A program made the position numbers and the translations under genes. A stretch of DNA of 64,000 bases from Vannielia litorea. Lineage in GTDB: Bacteria; Pseudomonadota; Alphaproteobacteria; Rhodobacterales; Rhodobacteraceae. How positions within the stretch are numbered: position 1 is the first letter of the stretch; every line of letters starts with the position of its first letter. Positions 17,264-26,896 of the stretch are shown here, in pieces. The stretch covers positions 186,001-250,000 of the forward strand of contig NZ_FSRL01000001.1 in the NCBI RefSeq assembly GCF_900142295.1, given 5' to 3'. Under the pieces are notes generated by a model that was given only the letters and a program-made list of their open reading frames with translations, did no database searches and had not been told where the DNA came from.

Positions 17264-17976
17264 CACACAGCCTTGGCCTGGTTGACCCGCGCCGAGAGGG
17301 CTGCGCGGTCCTCGACCCGTTCGGAATAACGATCCACCAGGTGCTCGCGGATATCGCGGGTCAGCAGGGTGAACTTCACCAGCTCCTCCATCACGTCGAC
17401 GATGCGGTTGTAGTAGGGTGAGGGCTTCATGCGGCCCTCGTCATCGAATTCGTCCCAGGCGCGGGCGACCGAGGACTGGTTGGGAATGGTCAGCAGCCGC
17501 ATCCAGCGCCCGAGAATGCGCAGCTGGTTCACCGTATTGAAGGATTGCGACCCGCCGCAGACCTGCATCACGGCCAGGGTCTTGCCCTGCGTGGGGCGCA
17601 CGCCGCCGAGCGACAACGGGATCCAGTCGATCTGGCTCTTCATGATGCCGGTCATCGCGCCGTGCCGTTCGGGCGAGGACCAGACCATGCCTTCGCACCA
17701 GTTCACCAGGTCGCGCAACTCGGCCACCTTGGGGTGATCCACGGGGGCGCTGTCGGGAGCGGGCAGGTCGCGAGGATCGTAGATGCGCACCTCGGCCCCG
17801 AACCGGCGGAGGATGCGCCCGGCCTCCTCGGCGGCAAAGCGCGAGTAGCTGCGATCGCGGAGGGAGCCGTAGAGGATCAGGATGCGCGGGGCGTGGGTGC
17901 TGCGCGCGGTGCCGAAGAGGGCATCCGGGTCGATCGGCGCAAAGGCGGACTCGGTGATCTGCGGTGTGTCTGTCAT
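17263..17976 (-). CDS. arsH: NADPH-dependent FMN reductase ArsH (organoarsenical oxidase)
   Basis: 237 residues from the ATG at 17976, which overlaps the arsC stop (ATGA); the open frame upstream lacks family character. It has the flavodoxin-like [13 protein letters not shown] motif, the [20 protein letters not shown] segment and [20 protein letters not shown], all typical of ArsH. ArsH oxidises trivalent methylated and aromatic arsenicals to less toxic pentavalent forms in the cytoplasm. No arsM methyltransferase is in the window. Confidence 0.95.
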   Translation of the reverse strand: MTDTPQITESAFAPIDPDALFGTARSTHAPRILILYGSLRDRSYSRFAAEEAGRILRRFGAEVRIYDPRDLPAPDSAPVDHPKVAELRDLVNWCEGMVWSSPERHGAMTGIMKSQIDWIPLSLGGVRPTQGKTLAVMQVCGGSQSFNTVNQLRILGRWMRLLTIPNQSSVARAWDEFDDEGRMKPSPYYNRIVDVMEELVKFTLLTRDIREHLVDRYSERVEDRAALSARVNQAKAV

Positions 17977-18389
17977 GTGCGAGCACCTGTCTCGTCGATC
18001 ACCACCTGTCCGTCCTCCTTGCAAAGCGGCCCCAGTGGCAGCGCGTCCAGCAGGTCGAACACCGTCTCGGACGGGCGGCACAGGCGAGTGCCCCTGGGGG
18101 TGCAAACGATGGGCCGGTTCACCAGGACCGGGTGCCCGATCATCGCATCGAGGATCCTTTCGTCGGAGACGTTCTCTTCCATCAGTCCCAGGTCCCGGGC
18201 CGGAGATTTCGTTTCACGCAGAGCCTCGCGCGGGCTCAGGCCGGCGGCGGCGAAGAGCCCCAGGAGCTGCGGGCGGGTCCAGCCTTCGGCGAGGTAATCG
18301 ATCACGACAGGCTCGCAGCCCGCAGTACGCAGAAACGCCAGCACATTGCGCGAAGTGCCGCACTCGGGGTTGTGGTGAATAACGATCAC
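17973..18389 (-). CDS. arsC: Arsenate reductase, glutaredoxin-dependent
   Basis: 138 residues if the GTG at 18389 is the start, the normal ArsC length; GGAG lies 9 bases upstream. A longer open frame reaches 18443 but overlaps acr3 and adds nothing conserved. The catalytic loop [11 protein letters not shown] carries the active Cys at residue 10, and the later arginines ([15 protein letters not shown]) of the glutaredoxin-coupled class are present. It reduces arsenate to arsenite for export by Acr3. Confidence 0.93.
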   Translation of the reverse strand: MIVIHHNPECGTSRNVLAFLRTAGCEPVVIDYLAEGWTRPQLLGLFAAAGLSPREALRETKSPARDLGLMEENVSDERILDAMIGHPVLVNRPIVCTPRGTRLCRPSETVFDLLDALPLGPLCKEDGQVVIDETGART

Positions 18390-18393
18390 GCGT

Positions 18394-19446
18394 TCAGGCT
18401 CCGTCTTCGGCTTCGGGAAACCCTGCCCTTGTGCGGTTGGCAAAGGCCACGAGGCTCAGCATCACCGGCACCTCCACCAGCACCCCCACCACCGTGGCCA
18501 GCGCCGCGCCGGAGTTGAGGCCGAAGAGGCTGATGGCCACCGCCACGGCCAGTTCGAAGAAGTTCGACGTGCCGATCATGGCGCAGGGCGCAGCGATCCG
18601 GTGCGGCACCTTCAGCAGGTAGGCCGCGCCATAGGCCAGCGCGAAGATACCGTAGCTCTGGATCAGGATCGGCACGGCGATCAGCGCGATGACACCGGGG
18701 CGTGACAGGATGGTATCGCCTTGAAGGCCGAAGAGAATGGCCACCGTCGCGATCAGCCCCATCATCGACAACGGTTTGATCCGCGCGGTGAAGGCGGCAA
18801 TGGCCGCGTCGGACCCCAGCGCGCGGCGGGTCAGCAGCCCGGCGAACAGCGGCAGCACCACATAGAGCACTGTCGCCAGCACCAGCGTGTTCCAGGGTAC
18901 CACGATCTCCGTCACGCCCAGTAGCAGCGCCACGATGGGGGCGAAGGCCACAACCATGATCAGGTCATTCACCGAAACCTGCACCAGCGTATAGGTGGCA
19001 TCCCCCCGGGTCAGCTGGCTCCAGACAAAGACCATCGCCGTGCAGGGCGCCGCGCCAAGCAGGATCAGCCCGGCGATACATTGCGCTGCATCCTCCGGCG
19101 CGATCCAGGGGGCGAAGACATGCTCGAAGAACAGCACCGCCAGAAACGCCATGGTAAAGGGCTTGATGAGCCAGTTGACGACCAGCGTGACCAGCAGCCC
19201 CTTGGGTTGACGCGCCACCCCGGCCACCGAGCCGAAATCGACGCTGACCATCATCGGGTAGACCATCGCCCAGATCAGCACCGCCACGACAAGGTTGATC
19301 GAGGCCACCTCGGCCGCCGCCACGGCGTCAACGAGGCCTGGGGCCACGGTGCCGATGACGATGCCTGCCACCATGGCGATGGCGACCCAGAGGGTCAGCA
19401 GGCGTTCGAAGCGGCCCATGGGGGCAGGGGCGGCGGTATCGGACAT
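18394..19446 (-). CDS. acr3: Arsenite efflux permease Acr3
   Basis: 350 residues, about ten membrane segments, with the signature [13 protein letters not shown] that carries the conserved essential Cys and the second-half motif [19 protein letters not shown]. The start at 19446 has GGAG 7 bases upstream; an ATG at 19467 would add seven residues. It exports As(III) from the cytoplasm. First gene of the minus-strand operon acr3-arsC-arsH-MFS, preceded by an ArsR-type operator. Confidence 0.95.
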   Translation of the reverse strand: MSDTAAPAPMGRFERLLTLWVAIAMVAGIVIGTVAPGLVDAVAAAEVASINLVVAVLIWAMVYPMMVSVDFGSVAGVARQPKGLLVTLVVNWLIKPFTMAFLAVLFFEHVFAPWIAPEDAAQCIAGLILLGAAPCTAMVFVWSQLTRGDATYTLVQVSVNDLIMVVAFAPIVALLLGVTEIVVPWNTLVLATVLYVVLPLFAGLLTRRALGSDAAIAAFTARIKPLSMMGLIATVAILFGLQGDTILSRPGVIALIAVPILIQSYGIFALAYGAAYLLKVPHRIAAPCAMIGTSNFFELAVAVAISLFGLNSGAALATVVGVLVEVPVMLSLVAFANRTRAGFPEAEDGA

Positions 19447-19476
19447 GGGGCACTCCGGGTCTGTCATGAATTCTTC

Positions 19477-19496
19477 ATTTCGCGTATTCACGAATT
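19477..19496. promoter_or_regulatory. ArsR operator copy 1, upstream of acr3
   Basis: ATTTCGCGTATTCACGAATT is an imperfect palindrome lying 30 bases upstream of the acr3 start and downstream of a plausible minus-strand promoter (TTGACA at 19532-19527, TAATCA 18 bases later). It shares 18 of 20 bases with the copy at 19541-19560. Confidence 0.8.
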
Positions 19497-19525
19497 GAAG
19501 TCTGATTAGGACCGACTCGCCTTGC

Positions 19526-19554
19526 TTGTCAACACGCCTCATTTCGCGTATTGA
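19526..19554 (+). promoter_or_regulatory. arsR promoter, apparently giving a leaderless transcript
   Basis: TTGTCA (19526-19531), a 17-base spacer and TATTGA (19549-19554) place the expected start of transcription at about 19561, which is the A of the arsR ATG. No Shine-Dalgarno sequence precedes the ATG. The -35 overlaps the -35 of the divergent acr3 promoter. Confidence 0.55.
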
Positions 19555-19560
19555 CGAAAT
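19541..19560. promoter_or_regulatory. ArsR operator copy 2, abutting the arsR start codon
   Basis: ATTTCGCGTATTGACGAAAT ends exactly one base before the arsR ATG and covers the proposed -10 box. Repressor bound here would block arsR; the partner copy at 19477-19496 would block acr3. Confidence 0.8.
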
Positions 19561-19878
19561 ATGGATCAACCCGCCGCCATCGACGCCTTCAGCGCCCTTG
19601 CGCATGACACCCGGCTGCAGATCTTCCGCCTGCTGGTGCAGCGCGGCCCGAAGGGCACGCCCGCGATGGAGATCGGCCGCCTGCTCGACATCAAGCCCTC
19701 GACCCTGTCAGGCCACCTTGCCACGTTGAAGCGCGCCGGGCTGGTCAATGCCCAGCGTCAGCACCGTGAAATCCAGTATGCACCGCGGTTCGACGCGGTG
19801 AACGGGCTGGTCCGCTTTCTTCTCGAAGATTGCTGCGGCGGCGACGAGGACGCCTGCGCGGGCGTCGGATTGCCATAG
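19561..19878 (+). CDS. arsR: Arsenic-responsive repressor ArsR (C-terminal cysteine type)
   Basis: 105 residues with a winged helix ([21 protein letters not shown] as recognition region). The CxC of the classical ELCVCDL metal site is absent; instead C91, C92 and C99 lie at the C-terminus ([11 protein letters not shown]), resembling the arrangement in Acidithiobacillus ferrooxidans ArsR. It should release its operators on binding As(III). Divergent from acr3. Confidence 0.93.
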   Translation: MDQPAAIDAFSALAHDTRLQIFRLLVQRGPKGTPAMEIGRLLDIKPSTLSGHLATLKRAGLVNAQRQHREIQYAPRFDAVNGLVRFLLEDCCGGDEDACAGVGLP

Positions 19879-20066
19879 TTGCCGCTGATGCTCGGGTTGC
19901 ACTTCAGCCCAGCAACGATTGGAATGAAAGCAACCTCACCCGTCGAGATTTCGTTCACCGCTCCGGAAGACCAGGGTCAGGACCCTTTGATTGGCGGCGG
20001 GTGGGGAATGCCTGAGAATACACCGCGCAGCCGTTCAAGGGGAAGTCCCTGCGCAAGTCGGCCCGG

Positions 20067-20224
20067 ATGAGCCATTCGGGCAAGGAGGGCTACACGCTGT
20101 GCAAGGGCGGATCGTTCCTTTGCCATCCCAGCTCCTGCCATCGCTACGGGATCGCCGCGCGGACCGGGACCAGCCCGGACAGTTCGACCTCTCACCGGGG
20201 TTCAGGCTGGTCTACCGGGCCTGA
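20067..20224 (+). pseudogene. C-terminal remnant of a formylglycine-generating enzyme (sulfatase-modifying factor)
   Basis: Frame 3 reads CKGGSFLCHPSSCHRYGIAA then RTGTSPDSSTSHRG, and one base short of frame the reading resumes as GFRLVYRA and a stop. This is the conserved end of formylglycine-generating enzymes, with the two active-site-region cysteines (SFLCHxSxC) and PDSS...GFR. A one-base deletion and loss of the rest make it non-functional. The bases 19879-20066 hold no recognisable gene. Confidence 0.75.
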
Positions 20225-20236
20225 ACGCGGCGCCGG

Positions 20237-21130
20237 TCACTCCCACAGGGCCGAGGCAACCATCGTGCGCCGGGCATTGCCGAGGTGGGCGCGGAACGCC
20301 TCCGAAGCCGCCTGCGTATCGCCCGCCTCCAGCGCCCGGATGATGCGCAGGTGTTCGTGGATTGCGTCGAAGTTGCGTTCCTTCTCGTCCCCCCGGTTCC
20401 AGCGGTAGTGGTAGTGAAAGACCATCGCCACGACCTCGAAGAAATCGGTCATGAAGCGGTTGTCGTAGGCCTCGACCAGCGTCCTGTGAAAGCGCTCGTC
20501 GAGGCGCGGGAAGGCGAGGTAATCGTCGTCGATCCGCTTCAGGATTGCCTCGTGCTGCGGGGCGAGGGCAATCAGTTCGGTCTGGGCCGGCGATCCCGGG
20601 CCGGCCTGAAGCGCCGCCTCGAAGGCGCGCAACTCGAACATCTCGCGCACCTCGAACAGCTCTTCGGCGAAGTCGAGCGTGAAGCCGCGCAGCACCCATG
20701 AATGGTTGCGCTCCTTGGTGATGAGGCCGAAGCGCGAGAACTTGATCAGGAACTCGCGGATCACCGAGGAACTGGTGTCGAACCGCTTCTTGAGATCGGA
20801 TTCATGCAGCGCGCTGCCCGGGGCGAGGTTGCTGTTCAGGACGTATTCCATGAACCGGGACGAGACCTTTGCCGTCGCGGAGGCGGTTTCGGCCTTGCCG
20901 AAGTAATCGGACTTCTTCGGGGTCCGCAGGACTCTCTTGCTGCGCCCCTCCCATGCGATGATCCCGGCCTCGTCCAGCCCGCCGAGGATGGCGCGCACCG
21001 TGGTGCGCGAGACCGAGAGCGACCCGGACAAGGCGCTTTCCGTAGGCAGGGCGCCGGGCACGCCGATGTCCCGCACCAGATCGAGAGCCTGGTTGTAGCT
21101 TTCCTTGAACGTGCTGCTGTCACGCGACAT
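20237..21130 (-). CDS. GntR-family regulator with two winged helices and an FCD ligand domain
   Basis: 297 residues. Residues 1-70 form one GntR-like winged helix (ALSGSLSVSRTTVRAILGGL), residues 88-150 a second (DLKKRFDTSSSVIREFLIKF), and from about 155 an all-helical FCD domain follows, with the usual metal or ligand histidines in ERFHRTL and the later EHLRII. Two DNA-binding domains in tandem are unusual for the FadR subfamily, which has one. The gene stands 66 bases after the end of the aldolase gene on the same strand, so it may be co-transcribed. It is a candidate regulator of the sugar-acid genes beside it. Confidence 0.85.
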   Translation of the reverse strand: MSRDSSTFKESYNQALDLVRDIGVPGALPTESALSGSLSVSRTTVRAILGGLDEAGIIAWEGRSKRVLRTPKKSDYFGKAETASATAKVSSRFMEYVLNSNLAPGSALHESDLKKRFDTSSSVIREFLIKFSRFGLITKERNHSWVLRGFTLDFAEELFEVREMFELRAFEAALQAGPGSPAQTELIALAPQHEAILKRIDDDYLAFPRLDERFHRTLVEAYDNRFMTDFFEVVAMVFHYHYRWNRGDEKERNFDAIHEHLRIIRALEAGDTQAASEAFRAHLGNARRTMVASALWE

Positions 21131-21196
21131 GGCCGGACCCTTCTGATCGTGGCTCGTGTTATCGCAGCCCTGCCTCTGCCAAGTCCAGTGCCGCGC

Positions 21197-21862
21197 CTAC
21201 ATCACGCCGAAGGTGGCAAAGGCCTCCTGACTGCTCATGCCGCCGCGGATTGCCTCGGCCACCCTGTTTTCCGTGGAGGCCTTTTGGAAGGCGGCGGCGA
21301 TGGCCTCGTCCTCGACCGCGCGGGGGACGATCAGCACCCCTTCGTCGTCGGCCACGATCATGTCGCCGTCGCATACCTGCACACCGCCGATCGTGATGGG
21401 GGTGCGGAAATCGAGCACCTTGCCCCTGACACCCTGATCCTGGGCATAGGCCCCGCGGGAGAACACCGGAAAACCCAGTGCGCGGATTTCGGAGGTATCG
21501 CGAACATACCCGTCGAGGATGGCCCCTGCGGCGCCGAGGTGCCGGGCCCGCGTGGACATCAGTCCGCCCCAGAGCGCGAAGTCGAGCGCGGCGCCCGAGG
21601 CGATGTAGATCTCGCCGGGCTTGAGGTCGTCCAGCGCCTGGAACATGACGCCGAAGGGCTTGTCCGCGAGCGGGCCGGGGCCGGCGCCTTCGGGGTAGGG
21701 GGCCTCGAGCACCGGCATCGCCCGCCCGACGATCCGGGTGCCGGGCTCGAGGGGCAGCAGGCCAGGCGGCAGGAACTGCCGGCGGTATCCCAGCGCGTCG
21801 AGCGCGTCGCCGATGACAGCGGTGAAGAGGTCGCGCCGGATGCACTCGAAAAGGTCTGACAT
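21197..21862 (-). CDS. RraA-family aldolase-like protein
   Basis: 221 residues of the RraA/HMG-CHA aldolase fold. GGLMSTRARHLGAAGAILDG followed by YVRDT carries the family's R and D residues that bind substrate and metal, and VCDGDMIVADDEGVLIVP is the usual late strand pair. In this setting it could split a 2-keto-3-deoxy sugar acid into pyruvate and an aldehyde; RraA proteins that regulate RNase E are smaller (about 160). Four bases separate it from the SDR gene. The reaction is inferred from neighbours only. Confidence 0.82.
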   Translation of the reverse strand: MSDLFECIRRDLFTAVIGDALDALGYRRQFLPPGLLPLEPGTRIVGRAMPVLEAPYPEGAGPGPLADKPFGVMFQALDDLKPGEIYIASGAALDFALWGGLMSTRARHLGAAGAILDGYVRDTSEIRALGFPVFSRGAYAQDQGVRGKVLDFRTPITIGGVQVCDGDMIVADDEGVLIVPRAVEDEAIAAAFQKASTENRVAEAIRGGMSSQEAFATFGVM

Positions 21863-21865
21863 GGC

Positions 21866-22642
21866 TTAAAACCCCGTTGCGCCGCCGCCATCCACGAGGA
21901 TGACCTGGCCGTTGATGTATTTCGCGGCCGGCGCGGCAAGGAAGGCGCAGGCCCAGCCGATGTCCTCGGTCGTGCCGAGGGTCTGCATCGGGATGCGGCT
22001 CATGATCTTCTGCTTGCGGGCTGGATCGCCGTCCGTCGCCCGGCGGAAGATGTCGGTGTCGATCCAGCCGGGGGCGACCCCGTTGACCCGGATGCCCCGC
22101 GCCGCGAATTCCGCCGAAAGCCCGCGAATGACCCCGTCGATCGCTGTCTTGGAGATTGTGTAGCCATGCACCAGCGGCTGGCCGATATAGGCGGTCATCG
22201 AGGAGATGAAGGTCACGGTGCCCGGCCGTTCTTCGGCCAGCAGCCGCCTGATGACCTGGCGGGTCAGTTCCAGAGCGCCGCGCACGTGCACGTCGAAGAC
22301 CTGGTCGAAATCGGCCATGTCACTGTCTTCAAAGGGCTTTTTCAGCGTGTTCCCGGCGTTGCTGACCAGCAGGTCGATGGTGCCGAAACGCTCGGCAATC
22401 GCGGCCTCGGCGGCGGGCAGGCCGGCGATGTCGGTCACGTCCAGCGGCGCGGCGGCGCAGCCGTGCCCGATCTCGGCCGCCGCGGCCTCCAGCACATCGG
22501 CGCGCCGGCCGGCGATGACGACCTTTGCACCGCTCTGGGCGAGGCAGCCCGCGATGGCCTTGCCGATCCCCGACCCGCCGCCGGTAACCAGCGCGGTCCG
22601 GCCCTCGAGTCCGTAGGTCCGCGAGAGAATGTCGTTGGTCAC
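21866..22642 (-). CDS. Short-chain dehydrogenase, candidate 2-keto-3-deoxy-L-fuconate dehydrogenase
   Basis: 258 residues from a GTG at 22642 that overlaps the preceding stop (GTGA). The NAD-binding TGGGSGIGKA, SNAGNT, catalytic Ser in FISSMTA and YTISK are intact. SDRs of this type oxidise sugar acids or lactols; one oxidises 2-keto-3-deoxy-L-fuconate in Xanthomonas. The substrate here is inferred from the fucose-like gene set. Confidence 0.88.
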   Translation of the reverse strand: MTNDILSRTYGLEGRTALVTGGGSGIGKAIAGCLAQSGAKVVIAGRRADVLEAAAAEIGHGCAAAPLDVTDIAGLPAAEAAIAERFGTIDLLVSNAGNTLKKPFEDSDMADFDQVFDVHVRGALELTRQVIRRLLAEERPGTVTFISSMTAYIGQPLVHGYTISKTAIDGVIRGLSAEFAARGIRVNGVAPGWIDTDIFRRATDGDPARKQKIMSRIPMQTLGTTEDIGWACAFLAAPAAKYINGQVILVDGGGATGF

Positions 22643-23670
22643 AGGTCGTCCTTTCCGAAGTCGATCATGATCTTGAAGGTCTCGTCCCGGTGGGCGGTCC
22701 AATGGTCGAACGCCTCGGTCGCCCGATCCCAGGGAAAGACCTTGGAGACCAGAAGGTCGGCAAGGTCCTGATGCAGTTCGAGGTAGGCGATCACCGCGTC
22801 GAAATCGGCCCGGGTGGCGTTGCGCGAGCCGCGGATGTCCAGTTCCTTGAGGTTGAAGAACTTGGTCTCGTAGGCGACTTCGGTCTTGGTGTAGCCGATG
22901 TAGACGATCCGCCCGGTGAAGGGGGCGAGGTCCACCGCCTGCCGGAAGGTCTGGGCGACGCCGGCGGCCTCGATGATCACATCGGCGCCGCGTCCCCCGG
23001 TCAGGTCGTCCAGTCTGGCGGCCAGGTCCTCCTGCATCGGGTTGATCACCGCGGCGGCGCCCAGCTGGCGCAGGACCTCGGACTTGGCTGCCGAAATCTC
23101 GCTCACGATGACCCGGGCCCCGCGGGCGAGGGCGCCCAGCACCGCGCCGACGCCGATCATGCCGCCGCCGAGGACAAGCACGGTATCCGCGGCCTCGACC
23201 TCGCCGCGGGCGACGGCGTGGAAGCCGACGGAGAGAGGTTCGACAAGGGCGAGCTGCCGCAGGCCGAGGCGATCGTTCGCGATCAGCCGGTCGGCGGGCA
23301 GGACGATCCTGTCGCAGAGCCCGCCGTCGCGCTGCACGCCGAGGGTCTGGTTGAACTGGCAGGCGTTGGGACGCCCGCGCCGGCAGGCCGGGCAAGTGCC
23401 GCAGGCGGTATAGGGCACGACGACGACATGGTCGCCGGGGCGCAGGTCGCGTTCGACGCCGGCGCCGGTCTCGAGCACCGTGCCGCCGATCTCGTGGCCC
23501 GGCACGCGGGGCAGTTCGACGAGCGGGTTGGCCCCGTTGAAGGTGCTCAGGTCGCTGCCGCAGAGCCCCACGATGCGCACGTCGACCAGCACCTCTCCGG
23601 GGCCGGGGGTCGGCGCGGGCCGTTCGAGAAAGGTGGTGTGGCCGACCGTGTCGATGGCGAGGCTTTTCAT
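22639..23670 (-). CDS. Zinc-dependent medium-chain alcohol/sugar dehydrogenase
   Basis: 343 residues. Catalytic zinc ligands are in GLCGSDLSTF and PGHEIGG, the structural zinc in CGTCPACRRGRPNAC, and the nucleotide fold in VLVLGGGMIGVGAV. It resembles sorbitol and threonine dehydrogenases. It lies between the sugar-binding protein gene and the SDR gene of one operon, pointing to oxidation of a sugar or sugar acid. Confidence 0.9.
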   Translation of the reverse strand: MKSLAIDTVGHTTFLERPAPTPGPGEVLVDVRIVGLCGSDLSTFNGANPLVELPRVPGHEIGGTVLETGAGVERDLRPGDHVVVVPYTACGTCPACRRGRPNACQFNQTLGVQRDGGLCDRIVLPADRLIANDRLGLRQLALVEPLSVGFHAVARGEVEAADTVLVLGGGMIGVGAVLGALARGARVIVSEISAAKSEVLRQLGAAAVINPMQEDLAARLDDLTGGRGADVIIEAAGVAQTFRQAVDLAPFTGRIVYIGYTKTEVAYETKFFNLKELDIRGSRNATRADFDAVIAYLELHQDLADLLVSKVFPWDRATEAFDHWTAHRDETFKIMIDFGKDDL

Positions 23671-23691
23671 GCGGTGTCCCCCGGGGTGGTT

Positions 23692-23717
23692 CGGCGGGCG
23701 CTGCGTCGCGCCCGCCG
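23692..23717 (-). terminator. Intercistronic hairpin after the sugar-binding protein gene
   Basis: A 10-bp stem CGGCGGGCGC/GCGCCCGCCG with a 6-base loop lies between the stop of the binding protein and the start of the dehydrogenase on the minus strand. No U-tract follows, so mRNA stabilisation or attenuation is likelier than full termination. Confidence 0.5.
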
Positions 23718-23725
23718 GTGTCAGG

Positions 23726-24637
23726 TCACTGGTATTCGGCGACGTTGTCGGCGGTGATCAGGATACCGTCGATCGGCACCACGGCGGGAGCCTCCTCGCC
23801 GTTGATGACGGCCAGCAGGTTGCGGACGGATTCGGTGCCCATCCGGGTATTGTCCTGCTTGATGGTGGCGGACTGTTCGCCCTCGGCGATGGCCACGAGG
23901 TTGGCCGGGTTGCCGTCGAAGCCGACGATCACGAGGTCGTCGAGCCGGCCGAGCGCCTTGGCGGCGGAGACGGCGGCAAGCGCGCCCGGATCCCATGCCG
24001 AGAAGATGGCGGTGATTTCCGGGTCCGACTGCAGGAAGTTGGTGGTGGTCTCGAAGGCGCAGGCGTCCTGCCAGTCGCAGATCTGGAAGATCACTTCGTG
24101 GCCCGCGGCTTCGGCCGCGTTCAGCACGCCGTCGCGGCGCGCGTTGCCGGTCTGGTGCCCGGCGGAGCCGCCGAGGATCAGCACCTTGCCGCCGTCGATC
24201 TGGTCCACGATGTAGTCGCCGGCGATCCCGGCGGCGGCGAGGTTGTCGGTCTGCACCAGGCTTGACACATGGGGGTGGTCGATGCCGGTATCCACGGCGA
24301 CCACCGGGATCCCCTTGGCGGCGGCGGCCTCGAGAGAGGCGTCGAAGGCCCGGTTGTCGACCGATCCGATGATGATCCCGTCGACGCCCATGTCGATGGC
24401 GCGGTCCACCGCGTCTCTCTGCGCCGCGCTGTCGGGCGACGAGGCGGTCATGTCGATGAACTCGACGTCCTGCGCCTCGGCCTCGGCGGCGGCGGCATTG
24501 GCAACGCCGATCCAGAAGGTGTTGTCGGTGGAATAGCCGGTGTAGGCGATGCGCAGGTCCTGCGCGACCACCGCCGAGCCGGAAGCCAGCGTCAAAGCGC
24601 CGGCAGCCAGCGCGGTCTTGAGTTTCGTCAGTTTCAT
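23726..24637 (-). CDS. Sugar ABC transporter substrate-binding protein (RbsB-like)
   Basis: 303 residues. A Sec signal (MKLTKLKTALAAGALTLASG, cleaved near VVAQ) precedes a type I periplasmic binding fold: RIAYTGYSTDNTFWIGVANA, GIIIGSVDNRA, the VVAVDTGID strand and a GFDGNPANLVAIAEGEQ segment. It would capture a monosaccharide in the periplasm; L-fucose or a related deoxy sugar fits the neighbours. Its gene follows the permease, unlike the usual order of binding protein first. Confidence 0.9.
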   Translation of the reverse strand: MKLTKLKTALAAGALTLASGSAVVAQDLRIAYTGYSTDNTFWIGVANAAAAEAEAQDVEFIDMTASSPDSAAQRDAVDRAIDMGVDGIIIGSVDNRAFDASLEAAAAKGIPVVAVDTGIDHPHVSSLVQTDNLAAAGIAGDYIVDQIDGGKVLILGGSAGHQTGNARRDGVLNAAEAAGHEVIFQICDWQDACAFETTTNFLQSDPEITAIFSAWDPGALAAVSAAKALGRLDDLVIVGFDGNPANLVAIAEGEQSATIKQDNTRMGTESVRNLLAVINGEEAPAVVPIDGILITADNVAEYQ

Positions 24638-24697
24638 GTCGGGTCTCCTCCCAGGGTGGTTGCGCCCCGTCTTGCGGGGGCTTTCCGTCGCGGCGGT

Positions 24698-25679
24698 CTA
24701 CCGCGTGGATCTGCGCCAGACGTCCCAGTAGACGGCAGCGATGATGATGATTCCGATGGCGATGCGCTGGTAGGACGTGCCGACGCCCATGTAGGACAGG
24801 CCCACGGTGATGGTCTGCATGATGAGCATGCCGATCAGCGTCTTGCCGACGCCGCCGCGCCCGCCGAAGAGGCTGGTGCCGCCGATGACCACCGCGGCGA
24901 TGGCGAAGAGCTCGTAGCTCTGCCCGCGCGCCGGCATGGCGAAGTTCAGCTTGGCGACCTCCATGATCGCGGCGAGGGCAGCCAGCAGCCCGCCGAGCAT
25001 GTAGTAGCAGACCCGGCTGCGCTTGACCGGCACGCCGGCCAGCCGGGCGACCTCTTCGTTGCCGCCGATGGCGAAGGCGCGGATGCCGAGCCGGGTCCGG
25101 GTCAGGAACAGGCCGGTCAGAAGGGCGGCGGCGAACATGATCCCCATCGGCACCACGTAGCCGGACCCGAGGGCCTGGAACCCGTCCGGAAAGCGGGACA
25201 GGTCGCGCCCGCTGGCGAGGATCTCGGCCACGCCCTTGTAGGCGGTCAGCCCGCCGAGGGTGACGATGAAGGCGGGTACGCCGGTGGCTACCTGCACGAT
25301 CCCGTTGAGCGCCCCCAGCGCCGCGCCGATCCCCAGCCCGCCGAGGACGGCGAGCCAGACCGGCAGTTCCATCTCGGCCAGGAGGATGCCGACGCAGACG
25401 CCGACCACGGCGAAGATCGATCCGACGGACAGGTCGAGCCCGCCCGAGATCAGCACCACCGTCGTGCCGCAGGCCAGCACCGCGAGGATCGCGGCCTGCC
25501 CGAAGATCGACAGCAGCGTGTCGAGGCTGCGGAAGGGCGGGGAGAGCAAGAAAAACACAAGATAGATCAGCGCCAGCGCCGCCAGCACCTGCCAAATCTG
25601 CATGAATTCGTGCCGCAGCCGGTCGAGGCTGCGCGAGGTGGCGCCGGGGTTGGACACGGCGGTTGAGCTGTTCCGGGTA

Positions 25680-25687
<8 letters not shown>
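24698..25687 (-). CDS. Sugar ABC transporter permease (RbsC-like)
   Basis: About 329 residues with eight to ten membrane segments and the RbsC-family stretch GGLDLSVGSIFAVVGVCVGI. The start at 25687 overlaps the ATPase stop by 8 bases; an ATG at 25696 is also possible. It forms the pore for the neighbouring ATPase and binding protein. Confidence 0.9.
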
Positions 25688-26453
<766 letters not shown>

Positions 26454-26542
26454 GCCGGTCCTCCCAACCCGCAGTGCGCCCGGCTTCCACGGGCGAAATC
26501 TGTCGTAAATCGGTAAAGAACCAATCTACGGCTTGTCAACGG

Positions 26543-26564
26543 TTTTTTATGCATTTAACACATT
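26543..26564. promoter_or_regulatory. Shared AT-rich motif, copy 1 (between the RbsABC-type operon and the UxaA operon)
   Basis: TTTTTTATGCATTTAACACATT stands out in GC-rich DNA within the 128-base divergent gap. Overlapping divergent -35 boxes (TTGTCA at 26533-26538 on plus, TTGACA on minus) lie next to it. Nearly the same sequence occurs at 38742-38763 and a related one at 40397-40418, each upstream of another unit of this island, so it is probably an operator for a common regulator. Confidence 0.65.
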
Positions 26565-26581
26565 CGGCGGGAGGACGGATC

Positions 26582-26896
26582 ATGAGCGACCAGATCGGCA
26601 TGGCGGCAGGGGGGCTGTTGCACCTGCACCCGGGCGACAACGTGGTGGTGGCGATCCGACCGATCGCCGGCGGAGAGGAGATCGAGGTCGGCGACACAAG
26701 GCTGGTGGCGCCCCGAGACCTGGGTCTTGGGCACAAGCTGGCCCTGACCGCCATCGCGGAGGGCGAGGATGTGACCAAATACGGCGCTCCCATAGGCCGC
26801 GCCTCCCGCGACATCGCCCCGGGCGAGCATGTGCACCTGCACAACCTCGCCAGCCGCTACACCGTGATCGAGGATATCGAGGGGACAAACGCATGA
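26582..26896 (+). CDS. UxaA-type dehydratase small subunit (SAF domain)
   Basis: 104 residues, starting at ATG 26582 with GGGAGGA upstream. It equals the N-terminal SAF domain of altronate dehydratase (LHLHPGDNVVVAIRPIAGGE, GLGHKLALTAIAEGEDVTKY, GAPIGRASRDIAPGEHVHLHN). In classic UxaA this is fused to the catalytic part; here the two are separate genes overlapping by ATGA, as in the Campylobacter jejuni L-fucose locus. Confidence 0.92.
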   Translation: MSDQIGMAAGGLLHLHPGDNVVVAIRPIAGGEEIEVGDTRLVAPRDLGLGHKLALTAIAEGEDVTKYGAPIGRASRDIAPGEHVHLHNLASRYTVIEDIEGTNA

